In this document: positions 50,584-60,503 of the stretch, piece after piece
Layout of the letters: every line of letters starts with the position of its first letter
Position numbering within the stretch: the first letter of the stretch is position 1
Source: Paramecium sonneborni
Taxonomy: Eukaryota; Ciliophora; Oligohymenophorea; Peniculida; Parameciidae
Length of the DNA: 64,000 nucleotides
NCBI GenBank assembly: GCA_905182985.1
Contig: CAJJDN010000113.1
Coordinates: forward strand, 1-64,000
Direction: 5' to 3'
Notes under the pieces: generated by a model
The model's database searches: none
What the model saw: the letters and a program-made list of their open reading frames with translations, nothing else
Told to the model about the DNA's origin: nothing
Made by a program: the position numbers and the translations under genes

Positions 50584-53106
50584 ATGAGCTTATTTAGATC
50601 AGAATAGATGGAATTCTATAATTTAGTGATTCCTCGAGAGTCGGCATGGGATGTAATGAACACATTAGGATATTTTGATAGCGTTCACCTAATTGATTAT
50701 GATCCAACATTACCTTAAATAAATAGGCCATTTTCAAATTATGTGAAGAGGTATTACATTTAGAGATTAAAGATGTGATGATGTACTATAGAAGATAGAG
50801 TTGATAGATGGAGAGATGAGGAATTATAAGATTGAGAAGATTTATTGTCCAAATATAAAAGATTTATTAGAGAAGAGAAATGGAGGTCATAAATAATTTG
50901 AAGAATTAGAATAGGATGTATGTAAAGTAGCAGATGATTTGGAACATCAATAATAAACATTGAATAATTTATAAGAGAAGAAAAATATAATAAGAGAGAA
51001 TTTAGAAGTGTTAAGAAATGCAGTAGCATTTTAGAATGAGGATTCAGAAGAAGCAAGTTTATTAGGATTTTAGAAGATGGTAGGAGTTATATTGAAAGAA
51101 GATGAATTGAGATTTAAAAGAATAATATTTAGAATAACAAAGGGTAATATTCATGTAGAGATTATGGATATATAAGAACATTTTATATAATAAGATAAAA
51201 GGATTGTATAGAAATGTGTATTTATGTTATTTTATCCTTGTGGAGATTTAACTTAGAAGAAGATTTAAAGAGTTATTGAATCATTTTCATGTAATAAATT
51301 TGATATTCCAACATCTCAGGAATAACATACATAAAGAATAACATCATTAGAGAATTAATTAAATGAAGCAGATCAATTAGTGCAATGGACTATAACATAA
51401 ATAAATTAGAGATTAAGGAGTTTAGCAGAAGTTAAATATAATTGTTCATGGATTGAAGAAATGAGAATTTTAGTAACTAAAGAACAATATTTGTACATGA
51501 ATTTAAATAGGTTAAATATGACAAACTCTGTATTTCATGGATAAATATGGTTACCTTAAGGTTAGGATTAAAAAATATAATAAGCTTTAAGAGATTTACA
51601 TGGTAATGATAAATAATTACCTAGTGGTTAAATATAGGAATGTTAAACTTAATTAACTCCTCCTACTTATTATAAATTAAATACGTTTACATATCCATTT
51701 TAAGAAATTGTTAATACTTATGGAATTCCTAGATACAAAGAAATTAATCCAGGATTATCAACTATAATAACATTCCCATTCTTAGTAGGTGTTATGTTTG
51801 GTGATGTTGGTCATGGGTATAATTTATTAATTTATTAAGAGTTTGTTATTATTTGTTTGTGGATTGTATTTGACGAGTGAAGATGCAAAGAAGTCAATTT
51901 TTGCAGGATTAGTGCCTGTGAGATATATGATTTTACTTATTGGATTCTTTGCTGCATATAATGGACTCATTTATAATGATTTTCTTTCTATTGGTTTAAA
52001 TTTATTTGGTAGTTGTTATTAATTGATTGATGGAGAATATGAATTATAAGAAGATTGTGTATATAAGTTTGGTATTGATCCAGCATGGGGATCTTCTGCA
52101 AATTAATTAACATTTATGAATTCATTTAAAATGAAATTAGCTGTTATTATTGGAGTCACTCACATGACATTTGGTATTATTTTAAAAGGATTTAATACAT
52201 TGCATTTCAATAATTATATTGATTTCTTTTGTGAATTCATTCCATAATCTCTTTTGTTGATTTGTAGTTTTGGTTATATGGATTTCTTATTATTTTTGAA
52301 ATGGACTACTAAATATGAAAATACTAATGATGCTCCAAGTGTTATTACAACAATGATAGATATGGTACTTAAACCCTTTGATATCCCTGATAAACCTCTT
52401 TTTGAATCAGGTGAGTAATAAAGATTTATTCAACTTTTATTATTGTCTATCATAGTACTCTGTGTACCAGTCATGCTTATAACTAAACCATTAATTTTTA
52501 GTTTAAGCAAAAAGAATATTTCATATCAATAATTAGCATCTTAAGTACCTGATGATAACATTATTCATGAATAATTATAACATGATATGTAAAAGGATTT
52601 ATCATAACCACAGAGCAGAGTATCTATTTAATAACACCATGAACATGATGATATCAGTGAATTGGTTGTTCATCAATGTATTAATATTATTCATTATCTA
52701 TAGCCATTGAAACAATAGAATTTGTATTAGGAAGTGTTAGTAATACTGCATCTTATTTAAGATTATGGGCATTATCTTTAGCTCATTCATAATTAGCTGA
52801 AGTCTTCTTTTCCATGACTATAGCAGGTCATATTGGTTAAGGAGGATTCTTTGGAACAATTGGAGTATATTGATCATTGTTATATTTTAGTCTATTGTAT
52901 AATATCCTGGTTTTGCTTTAGCAACTTTAGGAGTGTTGATGTGCATGGATCTTATGGAATGTTTCTTACATGCCCTTCGATTACAATGGTATTTCAATTA
53001 TTCATTATCTAGGGTTGAATTCTAGAGCAAATTCTATAAAGCTGATGGATACCTGTTTAAAGCTTATTCATTCAAAAATATCAAAAATAATGAACCAGAA
53101 GATTGA
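50584..53106 (+). CDS. V-type ATPase subunit a
   Basis: Six exons with introns of 22 nt (50751-50772, AAG), 25 nt (51817-51841, GAG), 26 nt (52678-52703), 26 nt (52865-52890) and 24 nt (52989-53012) encode 799 residues, the usual size. The N-terminal cytosolic part starts [20 protein letters not shown] and includes a long coiled coil. The membrane part has [56 protein letters not shown] with the essential Arg of the proton path, and [16 protein letters not shown] near the end. It is the stator and proton-channel subunit of the pump that acidifies vacuoles and other compartments. Family alignment fixes the AAG and GAG acceptors: KR|CDDV and GHG|LLLF. Confidence 0.95.
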
Positions 53107-53515
53107 TGTCTTAATTTCATTCAAATATATATTAAATCAAAAACATTAATATTATTTATGGAATTATAATGTGTCAAATGATCACTTCTATCCCTTAAAT
53201 AACCAAATTGAGAAAGAGTGTGTTCTAAAGTTTTTATATCAAATATATAATGGCAAAGAATGTGATTGCTATAAATGGCTGCTGTCTATCCAAAATAAAG
53301 ATGACTCTTTTTTGTTTTCTAAATCAAATTATCAACATAAATAAGCTTTATTATCCATTTTAATTTGTATCATCATTTATTGCTATTATCGAAGAACTGT
53401 AAAAGAAGAAGTTATTATTTCTCTATTTATGTGTAAAAGTATTCAAAGGGATTAACTATGATAATACTATTCTAAATCATTTGAATTGAATCCAACCTCT
53501 TATTGTACAAGTTGA
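53107..53515 (+). pseudogene. Coding-like stretch after V-ATPase gene
   Basis: One plus-strand frame reads like protein for about 110 codons: SNDHFYPLNNQIEKECV, YNGKECDCYKWLLSIQN and a hydrophobic segment, ALLSILICIIIYCYYRR. It has no ATG at its head, it meets TGA at 53459-53461, and the frame then continues to TGA at 53515. It may be the remains of a small membrane protein gene, or a gene whose first exon I cannot see. Confidence 0.3.
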
Positions 53516-53743
53516 TAATAAAAAAAATAAAATAGTCTCTTTAATTCTCTTATTTAAGTTTATAAATCAGATTAATTCACCATTCTAGAAAATCAATTTC
53601 ATCACTTTTAGAATTCTATATTTTAATATAAAGTATTTATATATTATATTGATTAATAAATATTAAGAGGTATTGAATTTAGCATAAAAATAAATATATA
53701 TATAGATACAAATATATTTAGCATAAATAATAATAATATTTGC

Positions 53744-54133
53744 TCATTAGATTAATATGACATTTTTTATATGTTCACCAGGTATGACAACACTGCCAAC
53801 ATAATATTTATCTTTCATAAAAAGATCATTGAATGCTTTGGCTTCATCAACTTTTTTTTATAATTCTTATTTATTTTCTTCAGTGGCTTTGTTGAAATTA
53901 TTGTAAGCTTCTCTAATAGATTCATCATTTGTAAAATATTTGGCTGGGAATTGTGGAGTATAATGAAATTCAATATCTAGATCTAATGGAGAAGGGTGAG
54001 TAGCTACAGAATGTTAAAGGATGATTGAAAAAGGCGATGAGATACATGAAAGTACTCCATAAATAACTCTATTGTCTGAGCAAATTACTTTGACACTTTT
54101 ATTCAAGTATTAAGTTTAAGATTAATCACTCAT
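53744..54133 (-). CDS. Sm-like (LSM) domain protein
   Basis: An intronless frame of 129 residues from ATG 54131-54133 to TGA 53744-53746. It opens with Sm motif 1: LNKSVKVICSDNRVIYGVLS then SPFSIILQHSV, and closes with the short Sm2-like strand pair YYVGSVVIPGEHIKNVIL. Between them is a long insertion with charged helices (REAYNNFNKATEENKQ), unusual for canonical Sm proteins. The layout resembles LSM8/NAA38-type proteins, which act in U6 snRNA binding or in N-terminal acetylation; I cannot choose. The gene starts only 24 bases after the TXNDC9 stop on the same strand. Confidence 0.65.
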
Positions 54134-54157
54134 TTAATTAATTTAATAATTCAAATA

Positions 54158-54852
54158 TCACTTATCTTCATCCGAAGAGTTTTCATCATCACTACCTTTT
54201 CTTACTTTAATCATACCATATCTTAAAAGTCTAATAAAATAATTTCTTTTATAAATTACATATGTGCTAAAGTACCTGTTTCAAAAGTATCTCTTCCTCC
54301 CATTTCTTCGAATCCTACAATTCTATTTTTTAATACTCCATTAACAAATAAGCATACTGTTGGTAGTACTTGTATTTATAATTTATTTACAAAAAAGGGT
54401 GCCTTTTCTGCATTCAAACTATAAAATTTAGTTTCAGGATGTCTATTAAAAATTAAAACAATATTTTACTATTATGAAATAGCTAATAAATGTTTGTCCA
54501 TAATTTTACATCTTTCAAAATCACGATGAAAGAAATGTACAACACTAAATTCTGATTTAGTAACAGATGGTAAGAATTCTTCTTCAACAATTTCTCTATA
54601 TTCTCCAAATCCTTAATTCTTTTTAAGCATAGCTTCTTATAATTCTTTAGCTCTTTGTTCTCTCATTTTTTTTAACATTTCTTTTAAATCTTCATCATCA
54701 CAATCGTCTTCGTCTTCTTCTTCATAATATCTTCTTGCTGCTCTTCTTCTCTCTTCTTCCTATTATTTTGCTTATTATTCTTTCATTTTATCTTTAATAG
54801 CTTTCTCCATTACAGATTCTACCAACATGTTACCCATCAAAGAATTACTCAT
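54158..54852 (-). CDS. TXNDC9: Thioredoxin domain protein 9 (phosducin-like 3)
   Basis: Two exons around a 29-nt intron (54231-54259) encode 221 residues. An acidic helical N-terminus (RRRAARRYYEEEDEDD, LKEMLKKMREQRAKEL) is followed by GFGEYREIVEEEFLPSV and the thioredoxin-like fold: VVHFFHRDFERCKIMDKHL, ILPTVCLFVNG-type text and RIVGFEEMGGRDTFET. It ends LLRYGMIKV plus an acidic tail. This is the PhLP3/TXNDC9 layout. These proteins modulate CCT-chaperonin folding of tubulin and actin and lack redox CxxC activity; here too only single Cys residues are seen. The intron join is fixed by the conserved L.RYGxIKV ending. Confidence 0.9.
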
Positions 54853-54927
54853 TTTTATTTAAATTTAAACTAATGTCGATCAAACAAAAAATGTATTAAT
54901 ATTTACATAAAAAAATATCTCATTCAT

Positions 54928-55295
54928 TCATTCATCATCATCTTCATCTCTTACTTTATGTTTTTACATATATTATCTAACCAATTATTTCGTTTTTAAT
55001 AATCTTGTTTATGTTATCTTTATTATAGGTTTCATAGGATTGAATTTTTAATGATGAGATCTATTCAAATTATTATAAAATCTCACCTACACTAACTAGG
55101 TGTTCTTGTTCCTATTATTTAACTCATTCTTTTAAATAATCTTTGACCCTTGCTATGATTCGCATTCTCTTGTAAAAAACGAAGATATGATTCATGTTCT
55201 TCCTAATTCCAATGGCCTGCTTTCTTCTAAATATTTTTCGAACTCTCCTGCATATCGCTTTAAGATTTTGTTACTTCTGAATCATTCTATGCCAT
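54928..55295 (-). CDS. SANT/Myb-like protein 2
   Basis: Two exons around a 26-nt intron with GTG donor (55061-55086) encode 113 residues. Residues 30-85 are one SANT/Myb motif: GHWNQEEHESYLRFL, RLFKRMSQIIGTRTPSQCR and SHHQKFNP. Both motif and intron position (inside the Arg of QCR) match the larger protein at 33273-34030, but this one lacks the Gln-rich tail and ends in a short basic and acidic stretch. It is likely DNA-binding or a competitor of the longer paralogue. It lies 75 bases downstream of TXNDC9 in minus-strand terms and 463 bases from the next gene. Confidence 0.72.
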
Positions 55296-55758
55296 TACTT
55301 TGATATTTAAATTAAATATATATTCCAAGATTTTATTAGTATTCTGAATCATTTAATATCATACATCTGTTTATTCAGATTTTCATCTCTACATTCCCTA
55401 TCTTCTTCTCTATCAACATCATTCATTTCCATTATCTACTTTTCGCTCTTAACTCTCTTTTTCTATATCATTCTTTAGAATTCTCTTATTTTCAGAATCT
55501 CTTATTTTACATATTAACTTTTTATATATATTACAATAAACGTATAATAGTATTTGTTTTCGAATTATTATCTCATTAATAGGAGATAATTGAAGCTAGA
55601 ATACTATCAATTTTAATCTTAATTTAAGAGTGATCATAATTGACATTATTGCCTCAATTATTTTACTCACAAATTAATTTAATTTATCTTTTTATATTTC
55701 TATATTTCACTTTATATACATATATTATGAATAATACACACTTTTCATCTATCATCAT
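55296..55758. other. Intergenic with small open frame
   Basis: On the minus strand a 40-codon frame (ATG 55471 to TGA 55349-55351) reads as charged text (MNDVDREEDRECRDE). It could be an upstream open frame of SANT protein 2 or chance. Nothing else is seen. Confidence 0.35.
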
Positions 55759-56382
55759 TCATTTTATTTGAAGTACAATGTCGTTACTCATTGATCGAAA
55801 CAAAGCTACACTTTCTTTAAATTTCTATGGATTCTAATATGCCTTTTCATTCTCTTTTAAAACCCAAATTAAAAAGGTTATTATACACCCCTCAACAATT
55901 ATAAATAGCAAAAATATTATTGTTTTTAATGTTGCAAACACTACTTAATTATTAATATCATCTCTAAAATAGAAACACTCTTGATTAAATTCCAAGGAAA
56001 AGTAGTACACTTACACTAGAATATGATAAAGACTTAATCCAACGATAGAGCTTATAAAAATTGAATAGATAATGAGTTGGCAGAATTAAGCTCTTAATCT
56101 AACCTATTATTGAAACTTCTTATGAATCTTTTTTTGTTAAATTATTATTTCAATTACAGCAATCAAAATCACTCCAAAATACATTATTATATCAACATAA
56201 AAGTATTTTTGTTTCGTTTTATTAAGGAAACATTTCCCATTTACAGATAATTCTAGTGATACAAATAATAACATAATAATTAAAAAGAAAATCATTCTCA
56301 TTCTTCTTTATTTCTTCTTCGTTAAATTTTTTGACTAAAATAGCAGCACGTCAACATCCTCAATCTAATTTGCTACTAACAT
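55759..56382 (-). CDS. Four-pass membrane protein, unrecognised
   Basis: An intronless frame of 207 residues from ATG 56380-56382 to TGA 55759-55761. After a basic stretch (NLTKKKQRR) there are four hydrophobic helices: IFFLIIMLLFVSLEL, IIMYFGVILIAVIEIII, LIIYSIFISSIVGLSLYHIL and TIIFLLFIIVEGCIITFLIW. Small Cys-containing loops lie between them (NGKCFLNK, FNQECFYF), and the C-terminus is cytosolic and charged. The two loop Cys could form a disulphide. I do not recognise the family. An inner Met before RMIFF could also serve as start. Confidence 0.6.
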
Positions 56383-57203
56383 AAAATTTTCAAGTAAATT
56401 ATTGAATTAATTTTTAATAAATAAAATATTAATCTAAAACTCATTACATCTTAAATTAAATTCTGTTTTTTACTTATTTTAATAACCATTCTATCAATTA
56501 TAAAAACTTACTTGAAATTGTATAATGATTTAGTAAAAAAACATATTTAAATAATATTTTAATAACGTAGTTAACTATTTAAAATTCATTTTAACATGAA
56601 TAATAATATAAATATTAATTGAATGCATTAAATTCCATATTGATTAAATAATATTTCAATTCATCATATGATTAATTTGAAAAACATCAAGTATTAATTT
56701 TTCTAAAATAATTTAGAGTTTATCTTATTAATTTTGATTAGTACATTTAGTTTGCCTATTTAATGATATTTAATAATTATTTTATTTCATATAAAAATAA
56801 ATAATATAAGCTAAAAGAGCCTTCAAGATGGAGTTTAATTCAATGAAAGATTTAAAGAAGAAGTCTCAAATTTTTTGATATAATAACTTAAACAAAAATT
56901 AAGATGTTTTTGATGAAGTTATATTGGATTGAAAAGAGTGGATGTAACTTTTAAAACTTGAATGGTAAAAATAAGGGAGATATGTATTTTTTTTTAAGAA
57001 TAACATATAGGATTTAAATCATAAGATTAAATGTGTGCACTAGTATAAGATTTAAATTAATTTTAGAGATAAAATAATATTTACAGGGTTGATATTTTAA
57101 ATAATTAGAAAAGTGAGGGTGTTTTAACATAAAGTTGTTTTTGATTTATTTTATTATTATTTACAATATAGAGTAAGGATTTTAATTAGTTAATATAATT
57201 ATA
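56383..57203. other. Intergenic, divergent
   Basis: 821 bases between the membrane-protein gene and the kinase. No gene supported. Confidence 0.45.
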
Positions 57204-58584
57204 ATGAAAAACTTTACTGTTTTTGAGAAGTTGGGAGAAGGTATTATAATTTTGATAAATACTTATTAATTTAGGTTCATTCTCAACAGTGTTAAGAGTA
57301 AAACGGTAATCTGATCAATAAGAATATGCAATGAAAAAAGTGAGGATGGGATAATTAAAGGAGAAAGAGAAAGAGAATTCACTTAATGAGATTCGTATAC
57401 TGGCAAGCATTTCGCATCCTAATATAATAGCTTATAAAGAAGCATTTTATGATGAACAATCTTAAAGTCTATGTGTAGTGATGGAGTATGCTGATTAAGG
57501 TGATTTACAATAATAAATTCAATAACATATACAAAAGAAGTAATTCATATAGGAAATGGAAATTTGGAAAATGATATATTAAATGACTGTTGGTATTCTA
57601 TTGATTTAATTCATAGCATTACGAACGTTACATTAGATGAAAATTTTACATAGAGATTTGAAGTCTGCAAATGTATTTCTTCACTAAGGGAATTATAAAT
57701 TAGGAGATATGAATGTATCCAAAGTAGCTAAAAAGGATTTGGTTTATACTCAAACAGGAACTCCATATTATGCAAGTCCTGAAGTATGGAGAGATCAACC
57801 TTATGATGCAAAAAGTGATATATGGAGTTTAGGGTGTGTGGCCTATGAAATGGCTGCACTTAAACCTCCTTTTAGAGCTTAAAATATGGAAGGATTATAT
57901 AAAAAAGTATAAAGAGGATTATATGAACGAATACCATCTAAATTTAGTGGTGAATTAATGACTGTGATTGGTTTATGTTTATAAGTACAAAGCAAATAAA
58001 GACCAACATGTGCCTAATTGCTTAGTAATCCTATTTTATTACGGAATGCTAGATAATTTATTATAGAAAGTAGAGTATCATAATAAACACAATCTTCTTA
58101 AGCTGGTTCTAATGTTCTTTTGTAAACTATTAAGTTACCAAAAAATTTAAAGCATTTAAAAGAGAAATTACCTAAATCTAAATATTTTATTGAAAGTGTA
58201 AATAAATCTTATGATGAAACTCAAGCTAATAGTTCATTTTTGCCATAAATAAATAATCCAAAAGAAATAAGACCAAATTGTTCAGTTCCACCCATTAAGA
58301 GTGATAGATATCAATAATAATAAATTTAGTAGAATTCTTTACATGAAGAAAGATCAAAATCAATTGCAAATTCAGTCTAATTATTGGAAATGGAAAGAAT
58401 AAGATAAAAAAAACTATTGGAAAAATAATAGAATTTAAAGATAAGCATAATTCATCAAAATGCTATTCCATATATAAATAGTTCTTCTTCCTAAATTTAA
58501 AATTTGTATGCAAACAAACAACACAATATTAGAGAGGCTCAAAAATAATATATAGAAGCACCGAAGCCTATATGGTGGGGATGA
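57204..58584 (+). CDS. NIMA-related (NEK) protein kinase
   Basis: Three exons with introns of 34 nt (57241-57274) and 24 nt (57593-57616) encode 440 residues. The kinase domain starts at the N-terminus: FTVFEKLGEGSFSTVLRV is the Gly loop, EYAMKKV holds the ATP-binding Lys, and MKILHRDLKSANVFL is an intact catalytic loop. LGDMNVSKV stands in place of DFG and keeps the metal-binding Asp, and TQTGTPYYASPEVW is the NEK-type activation segment. The C-terminal 170 residues are Ser/Gln/Lys-rich and unstructured, ending in KPIWWG. NEKs act at basal bodies, cilia and in mitosis, and ciliates have many. The second intron lies between MTV and ALRTLHQ; unspliced it stays in frame but inserts hydrophobic text. 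Confidence 0.9.
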
Positions 58585-58645
58585 TAATGTATTTAATTAT
58601 TTTATTGATTCTCAATATTATGATTTGATATATATAGTTAATTTT

Positions 58646-59309
58646 ATGTTATATTAAACTAATAAGATTAAGGTACTTGTTATTGGAGATAAACCTTAAG
58701 AAAAAACTCGTTTATTATACAGTTACGTTAATGGCAGACCTCCATAAGAATATTGTCATATTGTTTTTGACAATCATATCATTAAGTTCTAAATTAATGG
58801 AGAAGAATATATGGTGCATTTATGGTAGAATTTAATAAATAATTTTATTTAAGGGATTCAGCTGGACAAGAACGTTATGAAAGGTTAAGAGAACTATCTT
58901 ATAAAGATAAAGATATTTTTTTAATTTGTTTTTCTATGGCTTGTAAATTTAGTTTCTAAAATGCTATTTTAAAGGTATAAAAAGTATATAAATTTAGTGG
59001 TAAAACGAAGTTTCTCAATATGAAAATAAAAATGGAGTAACTATGATGTTAGGGTTAAAAAGTGAAGAAAGAGATTTATTCTATTAGTCACTTGAAAATG
59101 ATCATGTAAATGAGACAATTAGATCAATGGGATTATAATATAGAGAGGTTAATTTAAATACTTTGGAAGGATTAACAGAAGCCTTTAATGAGTGCATAAA
59201 AATAGTAATTGATAAAAGATAGGAGCATGTATAGTTATAGTTATAAAAATAAAATTTGATTTAAGTAAGATAATAAAAAAAGCAATCATCAGAATGTTAA
59301 TTACAATGA
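58646..59309 (+). CDS. Divergent Rho/Rab-like small GTPase, CaaX end
   Basis: Three exons with introns of 29 nt (58825-58853, AAG acceptor) and 23 nt (58975-58997) encode 203 residues. The fold is a small GTPase nearest to Rho: [20 protein letters not shown] for G1, [18 protein letters not shown] for G3, then DIFLICFSM. The G1 motif has lost the glycine before Lys-Thr (QEKT instead of GKT), and where NKxD/TKxD should stand it has [11 protein letters not shown] binding is therefore doubtful. The end is polybasic and Gln-rich, closing with CQLQ, a CaaX box for prenylation. It lies 61 bases after the NEK gene on the same strand. A membrane-bound, switch-less GTPase fold is the likely product. 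Confidence 0.8.
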
Positions 59310-59336
59310 TATATTAATTATTTAAATATCTTATAA

Positions 59337-60490
59337 ATGAATGAATAATTTCGAAAGTTTCTATTAAATCAAGAAAAACCAGAAGTATAATAAAAGAAAT
59401 CAGAGAATGTACCAGCAATAAGATTGAAATAATAATCTAAAAGAAAGACTAATGTAGATTTAGGTTAAGAGACTTTTGTTTAAAAGAAGATAAAATAAGA
59501 TGAAAAGGAAGATAAGAAACAACCTAATTTAATGGAAAAATTATAAATGAATCCTATTGATTTAGTAAAATGCACTAAATAATACTCATATGGCAATTAT
59601 AAAAAATATTACCATTTAAGATTACAACAAAAGTGGGAAGATCCAAGATTAACAGTTTTAGATAGTTGTTATTTTGCTGATAAATCAATTTTAGATATAG
59701 GTTGTAATGATGGAACATTGACTTTATTAATAGCACTTAAGTATAAAATTGATTATTATTAAGACATTATCCAAAATTGATTAGAGGAATAGATATTGAT
59801 TATACATTGATTAATAAAGCAATTGAATAAATGGTTCATTTAGATGATTAATAAAAGAAAATTTAGAAATAAGAGTTTAAACCAATTATTGAGGATTTAC
59901 CAGTGAGTTTTGAAAAATATATGGAATAACCTAGTTATTATTAATAATAATATTAGTATCTAAAGCTATAGAATAATAGTACATTAATTAGGCAATTGAA
60001 GATGTGAATAAATAATAAAAGGAAAGCAGTATTTTTATTTAATTATATAGCAAAGGACAATACATTTCCACATAATGTTTATTTTCGAGTTTAAAATATT
60101 ATTGGTAATAGAAAGTATGATGAGAAGTATGATACAATATTATGTTTATCAATAACGAAATGGATTCATTTAAATTTTGGAGATATTGGTATCAAGAGAT
60201 TATTTAAGACTATAATTAATTCTTTAAATGTAGGTGGTCATTTGATTTTAGAACCTCAAGAATGGAAGAGTTATAAAAAGAAGAAATACTATAGTCCTGA
60301 ATTTAAGTAGAATTATAAGGAGATATAATTAAAACCGCATGATTTCTCTAAAATATTAGAGTAAGAATACAATTTGAAATTAATTTAAACAATAAATCCA
60401 GATGATGAAAGTGCAATTAAGAAATCTAAGAGTACATTTAGAAGACCAATAATGATTTTTTTAAAACAGAATGAGAAATCGAATTAATGA
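59337..60490 (+). CDS. MePCE/Bin3 snRNA cap methyltransferase
   Basis: The frame from ATG 59337 to TGA 60488-60490 has a 23-nt intron with AAG acceptor (59741-59763). A basic N-terminus leads to [12 protein letters not shown], then the SAM-binding motif [19 protein letters not shown] and [18 protein letters not shown]. After a Gln-rich insertion come [42 protein letters not shown] and [10 protein letters not shown]. These are the Bin3/MePCE motifs; the enzyme adds a methyl group to the 5' gamma-phosphate of small RNAs such as 7SK or U6. One in-frame TGA (60005-60007) lies in the insertion. Removing 18 bases (60004-60021, GTG..AAG) keeps the frame (370 residues); otherwise the gene is interrupted. 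Confidence 0.82.
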
Positions 60491-60503
60491 ATATATGTAT
60501 AAT

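Noticed and set aside
50760..51056. 98-codon Leu/Ser-rich frame on the minus strand
   Set aside because: Complement of the V-ATPase subunit a N-terminal coiled coil.
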